Assembly (NCBI GenBank): GCA_017463765.1
Contig: JAFTON010000008.1
Location: 1 to 43,949 of the forward strand
Source: Clostridia bacterium
GTDB taxonomy: Bacteria; Bacillota; Clostridia; Oscillospirales; CAG-272
DNA: 43,949 nucleotides
Reading direction: 5' to 3'
Made by a program: the position numbers and the translations under genes. Below are positions 1 to 8,637 of the stretch, piece by piece. How positions within the stretch are numbered: position 1 is the first letter of the stretch; each line of letters starts with the position of its first letter. The notes below the pieces were generated by a model, which saw only the letters and a program-made list of their open reading frames with translations, did no database searches and had not been told where the DNA came from.

Positions 1-281
1 CGGTCATATTTCGGCTCTTGCGTCATCGACGCAATTCACTACCGAAATGCCGCTACGCTACGCTCGACGTATGCCAATACGCCTCACGCTCGCAAACGAA
101 GATTTCTGCTCTAAATAAAGCAAGCCCCGAAAGGTGCTTCGCACTAAGAATTCAGCAGTTGATGTTTTTACTATTCGCAAAGCCTTGATATTGCTGAATT
201 CTTAATGACTCAGCCGCTTTTTCTTTTTCGGTAAAACAATAGTTAAAAAAACATAAATAATAATAGTTAATAATTCGCCTG
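1..281. other. Intergenic region with hairpins, no gene
   Basis: No credible gene lies here. A short perfect hairpin (7-bp arms 18-24 and 28-34, 3-nt loop) is followed by a GC-rich stretch (about 50-110) and then a 13-bp perfect inverted repeat (145-157 with 192-204) separated by 34 bases. A motif at about 62-83 resembles one at 8494-8517 (about 19 of 24 bases). The stretch may be the end of a dispersed intergenic element or the 3' region of a gene outside the window. Confidence 0.5.
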
Positions 282-310
282 TTGATTTTATAAATATTTT
301 ATGTTATAAT
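282..310 (+). promoter_or_regulatory. Sigma-A promoter of the two-component operon
   Basis: TTGATT at 282-287, a 17-bp spacer and a consensus TATAAT at 305-310, about 85 bases before the response regulator start. A second TATAAT at 332-337 has no matching -35 box. Confidence 0.7.
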
Positions 311-394
311 TATTCTGTATAATTATAGTGGTATAATATGCCCGTTTGGAAGGATTTGTCGGGCTGTTATGAAAAAAGAGAAGGGGAAGGGTCG

Positions 395-1084
395 ATGAGG
401 ATACTTATTGCCGATGATGAAATTGAGATCAGAAAGGTGCTGAGGCTTCTTTTGGAGAATGCAGGACACAGTATCGTTGAGGCGTCCGACGGTGTGTGCG
501 CAGTTGAGGCTGTGCGACAGGACCGTGAGATCGATCTCTGTATTATGGATATAATGATGCCTAATATGAGTGGTATCGAGGCGACTAAAAAAATAAGAGA
601 GTTTTCTGCCGTTCCTGTGCTTTTTCTTACTGCCAGATCGCTTGAGAGCGATAAGGAGCAGGCATACTCGGGTGGTGGCGACGACTATCTTGTAAAGCCT
701 TTTTCCTCCCGTGAGCTGCTTATGAAGGTAGAGGCTCTGACTCGCCGATATACAAGCTACAGCGCCAAGGAGAGCGCAGGAGAGGTTATTCGCCTCTGGG
801 GTGGAGTTCTGCTTATGCCCGAGACCCGTGAGGTAACGAAGAACGGTGTGACCATCGACGTGCGTGAGAAGGAGATGGATATTCTTATCTATCTTGCAAA
901 GAATCGCGGCAAGGTTGTCAGTGCACCCGAGCTTTACGAGAGCGTGTGGGGCGAGATGCCTCTTCAATCCTCGGGAAATACCATAACGGTGCATATACTC
1001 ACTCTGAGAAGAAAGCTGGAGGAGGACCCCTCCTCACCGAAGATAATCCGTACCGTATGGGGAAAGGGATACCAAATTGACTGA
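395..1084 (+). CDS. OmpR/PhoB-family response regulator
   Basis: Response regulator of 229 residues, presumably controlling target promoters when phosphorylated by the kinase encoded next to it. The receiver domain (about 1-115) has all expected residues: acidic pair D7/D8, phospho-acceptor D52 in an MDIMMP context, T79 and K101. A C-terminal winged-helix DNA-binding domain (about 130-229) ends in the typical TVWGKGY motif. The frame is open from 338, but the ATG at 395 is chosen because it begins the canonical MRILIADDE sequence and follows a purine-rich ribosome site at 381-390. The gene overlaps the kinase gene by 8 bases, so the two are translationally coupled. The signal sensed and the target genes cannot be told from the sequence. 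Confidence 0.93.
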   Translation: MRILIADDEIEIRKVLRLLLENAGHSIVEASDGVCAVEAVRQDREIDLCIMDIMMPNMSGIEATKKIREFSAVPVLFLTARSLESDKEQAYSGGGDDYLVKPFSSRELLMKVEALTRRYTSYSAKESAGEVIRLWGGVLLMPETREVTKNGVTIDVREKEMDILIYLAKNRGKVVSAPELYESVWGEMPLQSSGNTITVHILTLRRKLEEDPSSPKIIRTVWGKGYQID

Positions 1085-2498
1085 TTATAAGGAACGTGAG
1101 GGCGAGCTTAAATATCGCTCACTGTATATAGGACTTCTTTATAACGTGGTAAAGGGACTTGTTTTTGCAGTCGTCATATGGCTTGTGATAATGCTTCTTT
1201 CCTACTACGTTATCGGGGTTTATTTTACAACCCCCGATATGAAGGCAGAGCGACGTAAGGAGTACCTTAAGGACCTTCAGGGCTTTGTTATTTCGAATGC
1301 TATCGGTGAGGAAAACGCCGAGGAGATTGCCGAGTGGGTAAGAGAAAACCCTTACGTTTATCTTATCGTTTATTACGGCAGAACCTCTGCGAAGAATGAA
1401 AGGCTGTATCCGGACGATAATGCGAGTGAGGGGAACATCTCTGATGATAACACCGGCAGCAAGCCCGGTGAGCTTATGGGCTCGAGAATAGACGAGACGC
1501 TTGACCGTGACCAGCTTGTTGCTGATGCGACTGCAGGTGGTTATCACAGGATAGAGCTGTTTGACGGTAATAACGTTACGGTTGCTATTGCGGAATATAC
1601 CGAAAACCTTTATTACGCAACCTTTAATATTACCAGCTTAATTGTGGCAGGACTTGTATTCACTCTTTCGCTGGTAAGATATATTAGGGTTATTATCGAG
1701 CGTATCAAGCGCTTTGAGAGTGACGTTACTATCGTATCCGAGATAGATATGAACTATGAGATTGTCAGCGAGGGCGCAGACGAGATTACCAACCTGTCGG
1801 GTAAGGTAGAGCAGATGAGGCAGAGCATGCTTCAACATATTCAGAGCGAGAAGGAGGCAAGGGCTATGAACGCCGAGCTTATCACCTCGGTCTCTCACGA
1901 TATAAGAACGCCTCTTACCGTCCTTATGGGATATATCGAGATGATGAAGGAGCACGGGGGTGACGAGGTAATGGAGAGCTACGTTTCTGCTACCGAGAGC
2001 ACAGCCATGCGCCTTAAGCAGCTTGCCGACGATATGTTCAGATATTCTCTCGCCTACGGTGGTGTGGAGGATTCGGTAAAGCTTGAGGAATATGACGCAA
2101 GGACTCTTATCGAGCAGCTCTTCTCGGAGCACTTTCTGCTTATGCGCGAGATGGGCTACGACGTTCAGGTTGACCCTATTGACGATAAGGTGGAGGAGGG
2201 CAGCATTATTCGCTCCGACGCACCTCATCTTATGCGAATTGTTGATAACGTTTTCTCAAATCTGCGCAAATATGCAGATATAAACAAGCCGATTTACTTC
2301 TCTGTGGAAATGCTTGACTCTAAGCTTGTGCTTGAATGCAAGAACACTATCCGTACCGACACGGAGGGTGCCGAGAGCAACGGTATCGGTCTTAAGACCT
2401 GTAAGAAGCTGGCATCTCTGGTTGCCGAAAGCTTTGAGTATTTTACAGAGGGCGACAGCTTTATCTGCCGACTCGTTATTCCCATCAGAGAGCGATAG
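1077..2498 (+). CDS. Membrane sensor histidine kinase
   Basis: Sensor kinase of 473 residues, partner of the preceding response regulator. Two membrane segments (about 20-50 and 185-205) flank an extracytoplasmic domain of about 135 residues that I do not recognise. A HAMP-like segment follows, then a HisKA domain with the phospho-acceptor H274 in a SVSHDIRTPL context, then an HATPase_c domain with an N-box (DNVFSNLRKY) and a G-box (NGIGLKTCKK). The start is a TTG inside the end of the response regulator gene, preceded by a GGGGAAAGGG ribosome site. The gene ends in TAG followed directly by TAA. The family is certain; the ligand is unknown. Confidence 0.92.
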   Translation: MTDYKEREGELKYRSLYIGLLYNVVKGLVFAVVIWLVIMLLSYYVIGVYFTTPDMKAERRKEYLKDLQGFVISNAIGEENAEEIAEWVRENPYVYLIVYYGRTSAKNERLYPDDNASEGNISDDNTGSKPGELMGSRIDETLDRDQLVADATAGGYHRIELFDGNNVTVAIAEYTENLYYATFNITSLIVAGLVFTLSLVRYIRVIIERIKRFESDVTIVSEIDMNYEIVSEGADEITNLSGKVEQMRQSMLQHIQSEKEARAMNAELITSVSHDIRTPLTVLMGYIEMMKEHGGDEVMESYVSATESTAMRLKQLADDMFRYSLAYGGVEDSVKLEEYDARTLIEQLFSEHFLLMREMGYDVQVDPIDDKVEEGSIIRSDAPHLMRIVDNVFSNLRKYADINKPIYFSVEMLDSKLVLECKNTIRTDTEGAESNGIGLKTCKKLASLVAESFEYFTEGDSFICRLVIPIRER

Positions 2499-2521
2499 TA
2501 ATACAAATAAATGGAGAAAAT

Positions 2522-3433
2522 ATGATTTCCTTTAAAATACTGACCAAAGAGGTTAAAGAAGAGCTGCTTGATGAGATAGAGCTGAAAACACCGGGGGCTG
2601 ATTTTCACCTGGCAGAAATGAATCTTGACATCTTTCTTAACCGTGATGATGATATTGAATATGCCGTAAGCCACTCTCACGGCTGCCTGCTTTTCCGTAT
2701 TTTTGACGGTGAATACAGCTTTTTATTCCCACTTCCTTTGCGCGACGATTCGGATCCCGTAGGGGCTTGTTCCGATATCTGCAACTATGCCGTAAAGGAG
2801 GAGATTCCTCTCGTTTTTCTTGACGTGGAGGTAGAGGAGCTTGGCAGGCTGCTGTCAATGTTCCGACATGCGAATATCGACTCCTGCGACCCGGACAACA
2901 GATTTTATACCGTTCGTGTGATGAGCGAGGCTGCCCTTCTTGACGGCATTCCCACCGTGGTGGGAGAGGGTGATATGGAGCTTTCGCTGATCACTGCCCG
3001 TGACGATGAGATCTATGCAAGACTCTGTAAGGATGAGGATACCAATAAGTATTGGGGCTACGATTACAGCCGGGATGAGCCTGATCCCGATGACGTGTAT
3101 TTCCGTGAAACTGCCGAGTCGGAGTTCTCTCGGGGTGTGTCAATCTGCATGGCAGTTCGTATTGGTGGCGTTTTTGCAGGAGAGGCTACGCTGTACGCCT
3201 TTGACCTCAGGGGTGGCTGCGAGTGTGCAATAAGACTTCTGCCTGCCTTTCGTCACAAGGGCTATGCTACCGAGGGGCTGAAATTGCTGAGGGAGCTTGC
3301 CGAAAATCTCGGGCTCGTATATCTCTGTGCCACCGTCTATGCCGAGAACGTTGCGTCGGTGCGCCTGACACAGAAGGTGCTTAAGGAGCAATCAAGACAT
3401 GACGGTATAGTTAAATTTAAATTATTATTGTAA
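2522..3433 (+). CDS. GNAT-family N-acetyltransferase
   Basis: Protein of 303 residues. The C-terminal half (about 150-300) is a GNAT fold of the RimJ/RimL-like type, with an acetyl-CoA-binding region around RHKGYATEGLKLL and the family's usual end (YAENVASVRLTQKVL). The N-terminal 140 residues are acidic and may be a degenerate second GNAT-like half; I do not recognise them as a separate family. The substrate (small molecule or protein amine) cannot be inferred. The gene starts 24 bases after the kinase gene behind a GGAG site and is probably co-transcribed with it. The next gene begins 46 bases downstream. Confidence 0.8.
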   Translation: MISFKILTKEVKEELLDEIELKTPGADFHLAEMNLDIFLNRDDDIEYAVSHSHGCLLFRIFDGEYSFLFPLPLRDDSDPVGACSDICNYAVKEEIPLVFLDVEVEELGRLLSMFRHANIDSCDPDNRFYTVRVMSEAALLDGIPTVVGEGDMELSLITARDDEIYARLCKDEDTNKYWGYDYSRDEPDPDDVYFRETAESEFSRGVSICMAVRIGGVFAGEATLYAFDLRGGCECAIRLLPAFRHKGYATEGLKLLRELAENLGLVYLCATVYAENVASVRLTQKVLKEQSRHDGIVKFKLLL

Positions 3434-3479
3434 ATAAAAGTTAGCATATTAACAAAAAACGAGGAAAGGAGAGCTAAAA

Positions 3480-6062
3480 ATGAAGAGACTGACGGTTGGA
3501 ATTCTGGCGCACGTTGACGCAGGCAAGACCACACTCTCGGAGGGACTGCTCTTCTCCTCGGGTAATATACTGAAGCTTGGCAGGGTGGATAAGCGTGATG
3601 CGTTTCTCGATACCCACTCGCTTGAGAGGGAGCGTGGCATTACCATATTCTCAAAGCAAGCGTTGCTTGAGCTTGACGATACGCTTATCACCCTTATCGA
3701 TACTCCGGGTCATATTGACTTTTCCTGCGAGGCAGAGAGGGCTATATCGGTGCAGGACTATGCTATCCTGATTATCAGTGCTACCGACGGTGTTACTGCC
3801 CATACCAAGACGCTCTGGCATCTTCTGGCAGCGCGAAGCGTACCGACCTTTATTTTTGTTAATAAAACCGACATTTCCGACCGTAGACGTCACCAGCTGC
3901 TTGACGAGCTGCGCGTAAATCTTTCCTCGCGCTGCGTGGACTTTACCGAGGATTCCACCACCGACTTTTTTGAGGCGTGTGCGTCGGCTGACGAGAGGCT
4001 GATGGAGCAGTTCTTTGCCACCGACACGGTACAGACCGAGGATATCCGTCATTCTATATCGAAGCGCAGGATATTCCCCTGCTTTTTTGGCTCTGCGCTT
4101 AAGATGCGTGGAGTTGGCGAGCTGCTCTCGGGAATAGATAAATATACTTTGGAAAAGAAATACTCCGAAAGCGTTTTCGGAGCAAGAATATATAAGATTG
4201 CCCGTGACCCACAGGGAAAAAGGCTTACCTACCTTAAGGTGACGGGTGGCAGCCTGAAAACCAAGGATACCGTTGAGATCACGCTCCCCTCGGGTGAGGT
4301 GGTAAACGAAAAGATTGAGGAAATCCGACTTTATTCGGGCGAAAAATACAAGAGTCTTTCGGTTGCTCCGTCGGGAACGGTTTGCGCCGTACTCGGACCT
4401 GCGTCCACAAGGGTGGGAATGGGTCTTGGCTTTGAGCCCTCGGATACCCAGACGCTCTCTCCTGTGCTTGACTACCGTATGCTGCTGCCGAGAGAGGCGA
4501 ACAGCTATGAAACCTATATGCGCCTTACTGCGCTGAGCGAGGAGGATCCGAGCCTTGCCCTGTCCTATGAGCCTGCCACCCACGAGATTCGTGTAAGGCT
4601 GATGGGCGAGATACAGATCGAGGTGCTGAAGAGGCTGATTTCAGATCGCTTCGGTATTTCGGTGGAGTTTGACGAGGGTGAGATACTGTATAAAGAGACG
4701 GTTGCAGACACTGTGCTCGGCGCAGGTCATTTTGAGCCGCTTCGTCATTATGCCGAGGTGCATCTTCGTATTGATCCTATGCCCGAGGGCAGTGGGATTG
4801 TCAGCGCAACCGAGTGCGCTATCGATACGCTTAGCCTTAATTGGCAGAGGCTTATCATCACACATATAGAGGAGCGCACCCACCGTGGCGTTCTCACCGG
4901 CTCGCCTCTTACCGACGTGAAGATTACTCTCACTGCAGGTAAGGCACATCTGAAGCATACCGAGGGTGGTGATTTCCGTCAGGCAACCTACCGTGCTATC
5001 CGTCAGGGACTTATGAAGGCAGAGTCGGTGCTGCTTGAGCCTACCTTTGATTTCCGTATCGAGCTTCCGAGGGATAATCTGGGCAGGCTTATGAACGATA
5101 TTACCTCAATGTATGGCACAGCCTCATCTCCCGAGATAAACGAGCATACTGCCATTCTGGAGGGCAACTGTCCCGTTGCAACAATGCGCTCCTACGCCTC
5201 CGAGCTTCGCGCCTATACAAAAGGAGAGGGCAGAATTGCTCTTACCGTCGGTCGGTATATGCCCTGTCATAACACGGCAGAGGTTATGGCGAGACGTAAC
5301 TATACCCCCGAGCTTGATGAGAGAAATCCGTCGGGCAGTGTATTCTGTAAGGGTGGATCGGGCTATGCTGTTCCCTGGGATGAGGCAGATGCATTTATGC
5401 ATATCACCCCCGGTGGAATCGCCAGAGAGGTTGCTGAGCAGGCTGCTACCGTCCGTGTGGCAAAAAAGCTTGATTATCGTGGTACGGTTGAAGAGGATAA
5501 GGAGCTTATGCGCATCTTCGAGAGCACCTACGGTAAGATAAAGAAGCGTGTGGTCGGCGAGAAAAAGGAAAACGCAGCGCCCGTCACCGAGAGGAAGGAG
5601 CGACCGAAAAAGCAGAAGCCCCGTGGCGATGAGTACGTTATCATAGACGGATATAATTTCATCTTTGCCGTTGATGCCTTACGGCGCGCTGCAGAGAGCG
5701 ATCTTGCAAGGGCGAGAGACCTGCTGACCAGGCTGATGTGCGATTACGCTGCCTTCCGTGGCTGTAAGGTGATTATTGCCTTCGATGCCTATAAGCGTCG
5801 TGGTGGAGAGGGAAGCGTGGAGGAGATCGGCGCAGTTACCGTGGTTTATACCAAGGAGTGTCAGACTGCCGATGCCTATATTGAGCGCACCACCTATGAG
5901 ATAGCAGAGCATCACAGCGTCAGGGTGGTTACCTCAGACTACCAGGAGCAGCTTGTTATTCTTGGCAGTGGTGGTCTCAGAGTAAGCGCAAGAGAGTTTT
6001 ACGCCGAGATACTCGAAACCCTTAAGCTTATTCGTGAGAAGATTGACGGATATTTGAACTGA
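3480..6062 (+). CDS. TetM-like ribosomal GTPase fused to a Rae1/YacP (NYN) nuclease domain
   Basis: Protein of 860 residues; TetM-type ribosomal protection proteins are usually about 640. Residues 1 to about 690 are an EF-G/TetM-like translation GTPase with AHVDAGKT (10-17), the switch I RERGITIFS (50-58), DTPGH (74-78) and NKTD (128-131). A charged linker (about 690-713) leads to a C-terminal NYN/PIN-like domain (about 714-860) that closely resembles Bacillus Rae1 (YacP), the ribosome-dependent A-site mRNA endonuclease. It shares IIDGYNFIF, the TKE.QTAD segment, TSDYQEQ and the SARE ending. The likely acidic active-site residues D723, D769, D798 and D820 are all present. A GAAAGGAGAG ribosome site precedes the ATG. 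I infer a stalled-ribosome rescue or mRNA-cleavage role. Tetracycline protection is possible but unproven. Confidence 0.88.
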   Translation: MKRLTVGILAHVDAGKTTLSEGLLFSSGNILKLGRVDKRDAFLDTHSLERERGITIFSKQALLELDDTLITLIDTPGHIDFSCEAERAISVQDYAILIISATDGVTAHTKTLWHLLAARSVPTFIFVNKTDISDRRRHQLLDELRVNLSSRCVDFTEDSTTDFFEACASADERLMEQFFATDTVQTEDIRHSISKRRIFPCFFGSALKMRGVGELLSGIDKYTLEKKYSESVFGARIYKIARDPQGKRLTYLKVTGGSLKTKDTVEITLPSGEVVNEKIEEIRLYSGEKYKSLSVAPSGTVCAVLGPASTRVGMGLGFEPSDTQTLSPVLDYRMLLPREANSYETYMRLTALSEEDPSLALSYEPATHEIRVRLMGEIQIEVLKRLISDRFGISVEFDEGEILYKETVADTVLGAGHFEPLRHYAEVHLRIDPMPEGSGIVSATECAIDTLSLNWQRLIITHIEERTHRGVLTGSPLTDVKITLTAGKAHLKHTEGGDFRQATYRAIRQGLMKAESVLLEPTFDFRIELPRDNLGRLMNDITSMYGTASSPEINEHTAILEGNCPVATMRSYASELRAYTKGEGRIALTVGRYMPCHNTAEVMARRNYTPELDERNPSGSVFCKGGSGYAVPWDEADAFMHITPGGIAREVAEQAATVRVAKKLDYRGTVEEDKELMRIFESTYGKIKKRVVGEKKENAAPVTERKERPKKQKPRGDEYVIIDGYNFIFAVDALRRAAESDLARARDLLTRLMCDYAAFRGCKVIIAFDAYKRRGGEGSVEEIGAVTVVYTKECQTADAYIERTTYEIAEHHSVRVVTSDYQEQLVILGSGGLRVSAREFYAEILETLKLIREKIDGYLN

Positions 6063-6096
6063 GGTTGAATTTAGTTTAAATTTTCCTGTATGAGTA

Positions 6097-6124
6097 TTGA
6101 AAAACAGTTTGAGGATGATACAAT
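6097..6124 (+). promoter_or_regulatory. Promoter of the DUF1538/P-II pair
   Basis: TTGAAA (6097-6102), 16-bp spacer, TACAAT (6119-6124), 40 bases before the GTG start of the DUF1538 gene. Confidence 0.55.
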
Positions 6125-6163
6125 ATTATTGAAAAGCATTATTTAAAAAAGGAAAAGAATATA

Positions 6164-7747
6164 GTGAATCTTATAAAAAGCAAGCTTTCCGAGTCCTTAA
6201 GCTCGGTGTTGCCAATAGCGCTTATCGTGCTTGGGCTGAGCGTTACCGTAGTACCCATATCCACGGGAGATATGTTTCTGTTTCTGGTGGGAATAGTCTG
6301 CCTTGTTTTCGGTATGAGTCTCTTCACGGCAGGCGCTGAAATGTCTATGCAGCCACTGGGCTCCAAGATTGGTTCTACCGTTGGCTCAAGCAAAAAAATC
6401 TGGCTGATAGCCTTTATCAGCTTCATAATAGGAATTCTGGTTACCATATCCGAGCCCGACCTGGTTATCCTTGCCGAGCAGGTGAGTGGTATGGAAAATA
6501 TGATACTTATTCTCACCGTTTCTGTGGGCGTTGGTATCTTCCTCGCTATCGCAGTTATGCGTATAGTGTTTAATTGGAATCTAACTGCCATAATGATCGT
6601 ATTTTACGCCATAGCCTTCGTTCTCGCCTTCTTCGTAGACGACAGCTTCCTGTCTCTCGCCTTCGACTCGGGTGGAGTAACCACAGGACCTATGACCGTA
6701 CCCTTCATTATGTCTATCGGTGCAGGTGTCTCTGTATCAAAGCTTTCGGGCGATGACCGTGGCGACTCCTTCGGCATTACCGGACTCTGCTCAATCGGCC
6801 CGATAATCTCGGTGCTTGTGCTCGGTATTGTTATGAAGGTCGAGGGTACATATATTCCGGTTGTTAACGATGCCGTTGTCGATACCAGAGAGGGTGTATC
6901 CAAGTTTGTTCACGGCTTTGGCGAGCATCTTCTCGACGTTCTTATCGCGCTTGCTCCCATTATTGTTTTTGCCGTATTGTTCCAGCTTCTGACCCACGCC
7001 TTCAACAAGGGTCAGCTTATCAGAATGGCGATCGGTATTGTATACGTTCTTGTGGGTCTTGCAATATTCCTTACCGGTGCGAACGTTGGCTTTGTTCCCA
7101 CGGGTACTGCAATCGGCACCAGCCTTGCCAAGATCGGTGGTGGCTGGCTGCTCGTTCCCATTGGTATGCTGCTCGGCTACTTTATCGTTAAGGCAGAGCC
7201 CTCGGTTTACGTGCTCAATAAGCTTGTTGAGACAATGTCGGCAGGCGCTATTTCGGGTAAGACAACCGGACTCGGTCTTTCCATCGGTGTGTCGGCTGCG
7301 CTTGGACTTGCTGCGCTCCGTATCATCACAGGTATAAATATTCTCTGGTTTTTGATTCCGGGCTATATTATCGCACTTACCTTAAGCTTCTTCGTTCCTA
7401 AGATATTTGTGGGTATCTCCTTCGACTCGGGTGGAGTTGCAAGCGGTACGATGATGTCTGCCTTCGTTCTGCCTCTTTGTATGGGCGCATGTAATGCCCT
7501 GGGTGGAAACGTGATGACAGATGCATTCGGCTGCGTTGCATTCGTTGCTATGGCACCTATTATCGCCATTCAGATCTGTGGTCTTGTCTATAAGATGAAG
7601 GCAGAAAGCCGTGTAAGGAAATTCGTTTCTGCAAGCGAAAGCTTTATTGATTATGAATATGACCGTGACGTAAGAAGAAGTAACGTCTATACCAAGTATA
7701 TGGCAAAGGAGGGAATGAAGAATGGCAATAAGAAAGCCGACTCCTGA
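6164..7747 (+). CDS. DUF1538 polytopic membrane protein, putative transporter
   Basis: Integral membrane protein of 527 residues built from two homologous DUF1538 halves (about 1-240 and 270-490). Each half has around six hydrophobic segments, and a matching FDSGGV motif occurs in both (VTTGPMTVPF in one half, ASGTMMSAFV in the other). Such internal duplication is typical of secondary transporters and channels; the substrate is unknown. The GTG start follows an AAAAAGGAAAAG ribosome site. The last 26 bases overlap the P-II-like gene, which implies coupled synthesis and probably a regulator-transporter pair analogous to AmtB-GlnK. The TM topology and function are inferred; family membership rests on recognised sequence features. 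Confidence 0.82.
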   Translation: MNLIKSKLSESLSSVLPIALIVLGLSVTVVPISTGDMFLFLVGIVCLVFGMSLFTAGAEMSMQPLGSKIGSTVGSSKKIWLIAFISFIIGILVTISEPDLVILAEQVSGMENMILILTVSVGVGIFLAIAVMRIVFNWNLTAIMIVFYAIAFVLAFFVDDSFLSLAFDSGGVTTGPMTVPFIMSIGAGVSVSKLSGDDRGDSFGITGLCSIGPIISVLVLGIVMKVEGTYIPVVNDAVVDTREGVSKFVHGFGEHLLDVLIALAPIIVFAVLFQLLTHAFNKGQLIRMAIGIVYVLVGLAIFLTGANVGFVPTGTAIGTSLAKIGGGWLLVPIGMLLGYFIVKAEPSVYVLNKLVETMSAGAISGKTTGLGLSIGVSAALGLAALRIITGINILWFLIPGYIIALTLSFFVPKIFVGISFDSGGVASGTMMSAFVLPLCMGACNALGGNVMTDAFGCVAFVAMAPIIAIQICGLVYKMKAESRVRKFVSASESFIDYEYDRDVRRSNVYTKYMAKEGMKNGNKKADS

Positions 7748-8468
7748 GAGTAACCGTGTGAAGCTGCTTGTTGGTATTATCAACAAGGAGGATGAGCTAA
7801 GATTTACCGATATAGTGAACGAGTGCTCTACTGCAGTGCATTTTTCGGGTGTTGGTCACGGCACTGCCAGGAGCGCATATATGAGCTATTTCGGTCTCGG
7901 TGAGATTGAGAAGCGTATTACAACCTCGCTTATTCCTGCATCGGCAGAGCATAACACCCTTAACGCCATTGGCCACGGACTAAAGCTCTATCTTGTGGGA
8001 CGTGGTATAGCCTTCACCATTCCTCTCTCGGGTATTTCCAATATCATAAACGATGCTATTCTCTCGGGTGTTGATAAGCCTGACAGACCCACGGGCATAC
8101 GCGCCCCGATTTCAAGAAAAAAGGAGACGAAAACCATGCACGAGCTTGTAATTGCAGTGGTTAATACAAAATATACCGACGTGGCTATTGAGGCAGCCAG
8201 AGCTGCAGGTGCTACCGGAGCAACCGTTTTCCATACCAAGAGCGTTGGCAACGAGCGCGCCGAGCAGAGCATCGGCACCGGCATAAACCGTGAGACCGAC
8301 AGCATCTTCTTCCTCACCACCCTGGAATATAAGACCAGAATTATGGAAGCCGTTCGTGACGTAGCAGGCCTCAAGACCGAAGGAGGGGCTATTATTTTTT
8401 CTCTCCCGGTTGACGACCTTGTGGGGGTTGGGCGCTTCGAAGACTACGTAGACGGCGAAGAAGACTAA
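7722..8468 (+). CDS. Tandem P-II-like regulatory protein
   Basis: Protein of 248 residues with two P-II/GlnB-like halves (about 12-120 and 138-240) joined by a charged linker. Each half begins with a beta-strand typical of the fold (VKLLVGIINKE; ELVIAVVNTKY), and each contains segments resembling the P-II core (ATGATVFHTKS; FFLTTLEYKTRIMEAV). P-II proteins are small trimers that bind nucleotides and gate transporters or enzymes; a tandem version could pack as a pseudo-hexamer or mixed trimer. The ATG lies inside the DUF1538 gene, after an AAAGGAGGGA site, which suggests it regulates that membrane protein. The ligand (ADP/ATP, 2-oxoglutarate or other) cannot be read from the sequence. Confidence 0.82.
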   Translation: MAIRKPTPESNRVKLLVGIINKEDELRFTDIVNECSTAVHFSGVGHGTARSAYMSYFGLGEIEKRITTSLIPASAEHNTLNAIGHGLKLYLVGRGIAFTIPLSGISNIINDAILSGVDKPDRPTGIRAPISRKKETKTMHELVIAVVNTKYTDVAIEAARAAGATGATVFHTKSVGNERAEQSIGTGINRETDSIFFLTTLEYKTRIMEAVRDVAGLKTEGGAIIFSLPVDDLVGVGRFEDYVDGEED

Positions 8469-8473
8469 ATTTA

Positions 8474-8586
8474 GCGATACAGGGCGTTTTCCCAGCTCGA
8501 CGTAGGAAACTACGCCTATCGCTGTGAAGAACCCCCTGTCTCATCTAAATTTATTGGATTTTGCGATACAGGACGTTTTCCCAGCT
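8474..8586 (+). repeat. Pair of 24-bp direct repeats in the gap before cls
   Basis: A 24-bp sequence starting GCGATACAGG occurs at 8474-8497 and 8563-8586 with one mismatch. Between them lies a short hairpin with a GAAA loop (CGTAG/CTACG, about 8501-8514). The rest of the 169-base gap holds no gene and no terminator with a T-run. Confidence 0.7.
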
Positions 8587-8637
8587 TGTAGCAATATATA
8601 AAATTCTAAAAAGTATGAAAGCGAAAGGAGCGATAGA

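Noticed and set aside
3480..6062. Acquired tetracycline resistance gene
   Set aside because: The nuclease fusion, native codon use and absence of mobile genes around it point to a resident housekeeping factor; resistance is not excluded.
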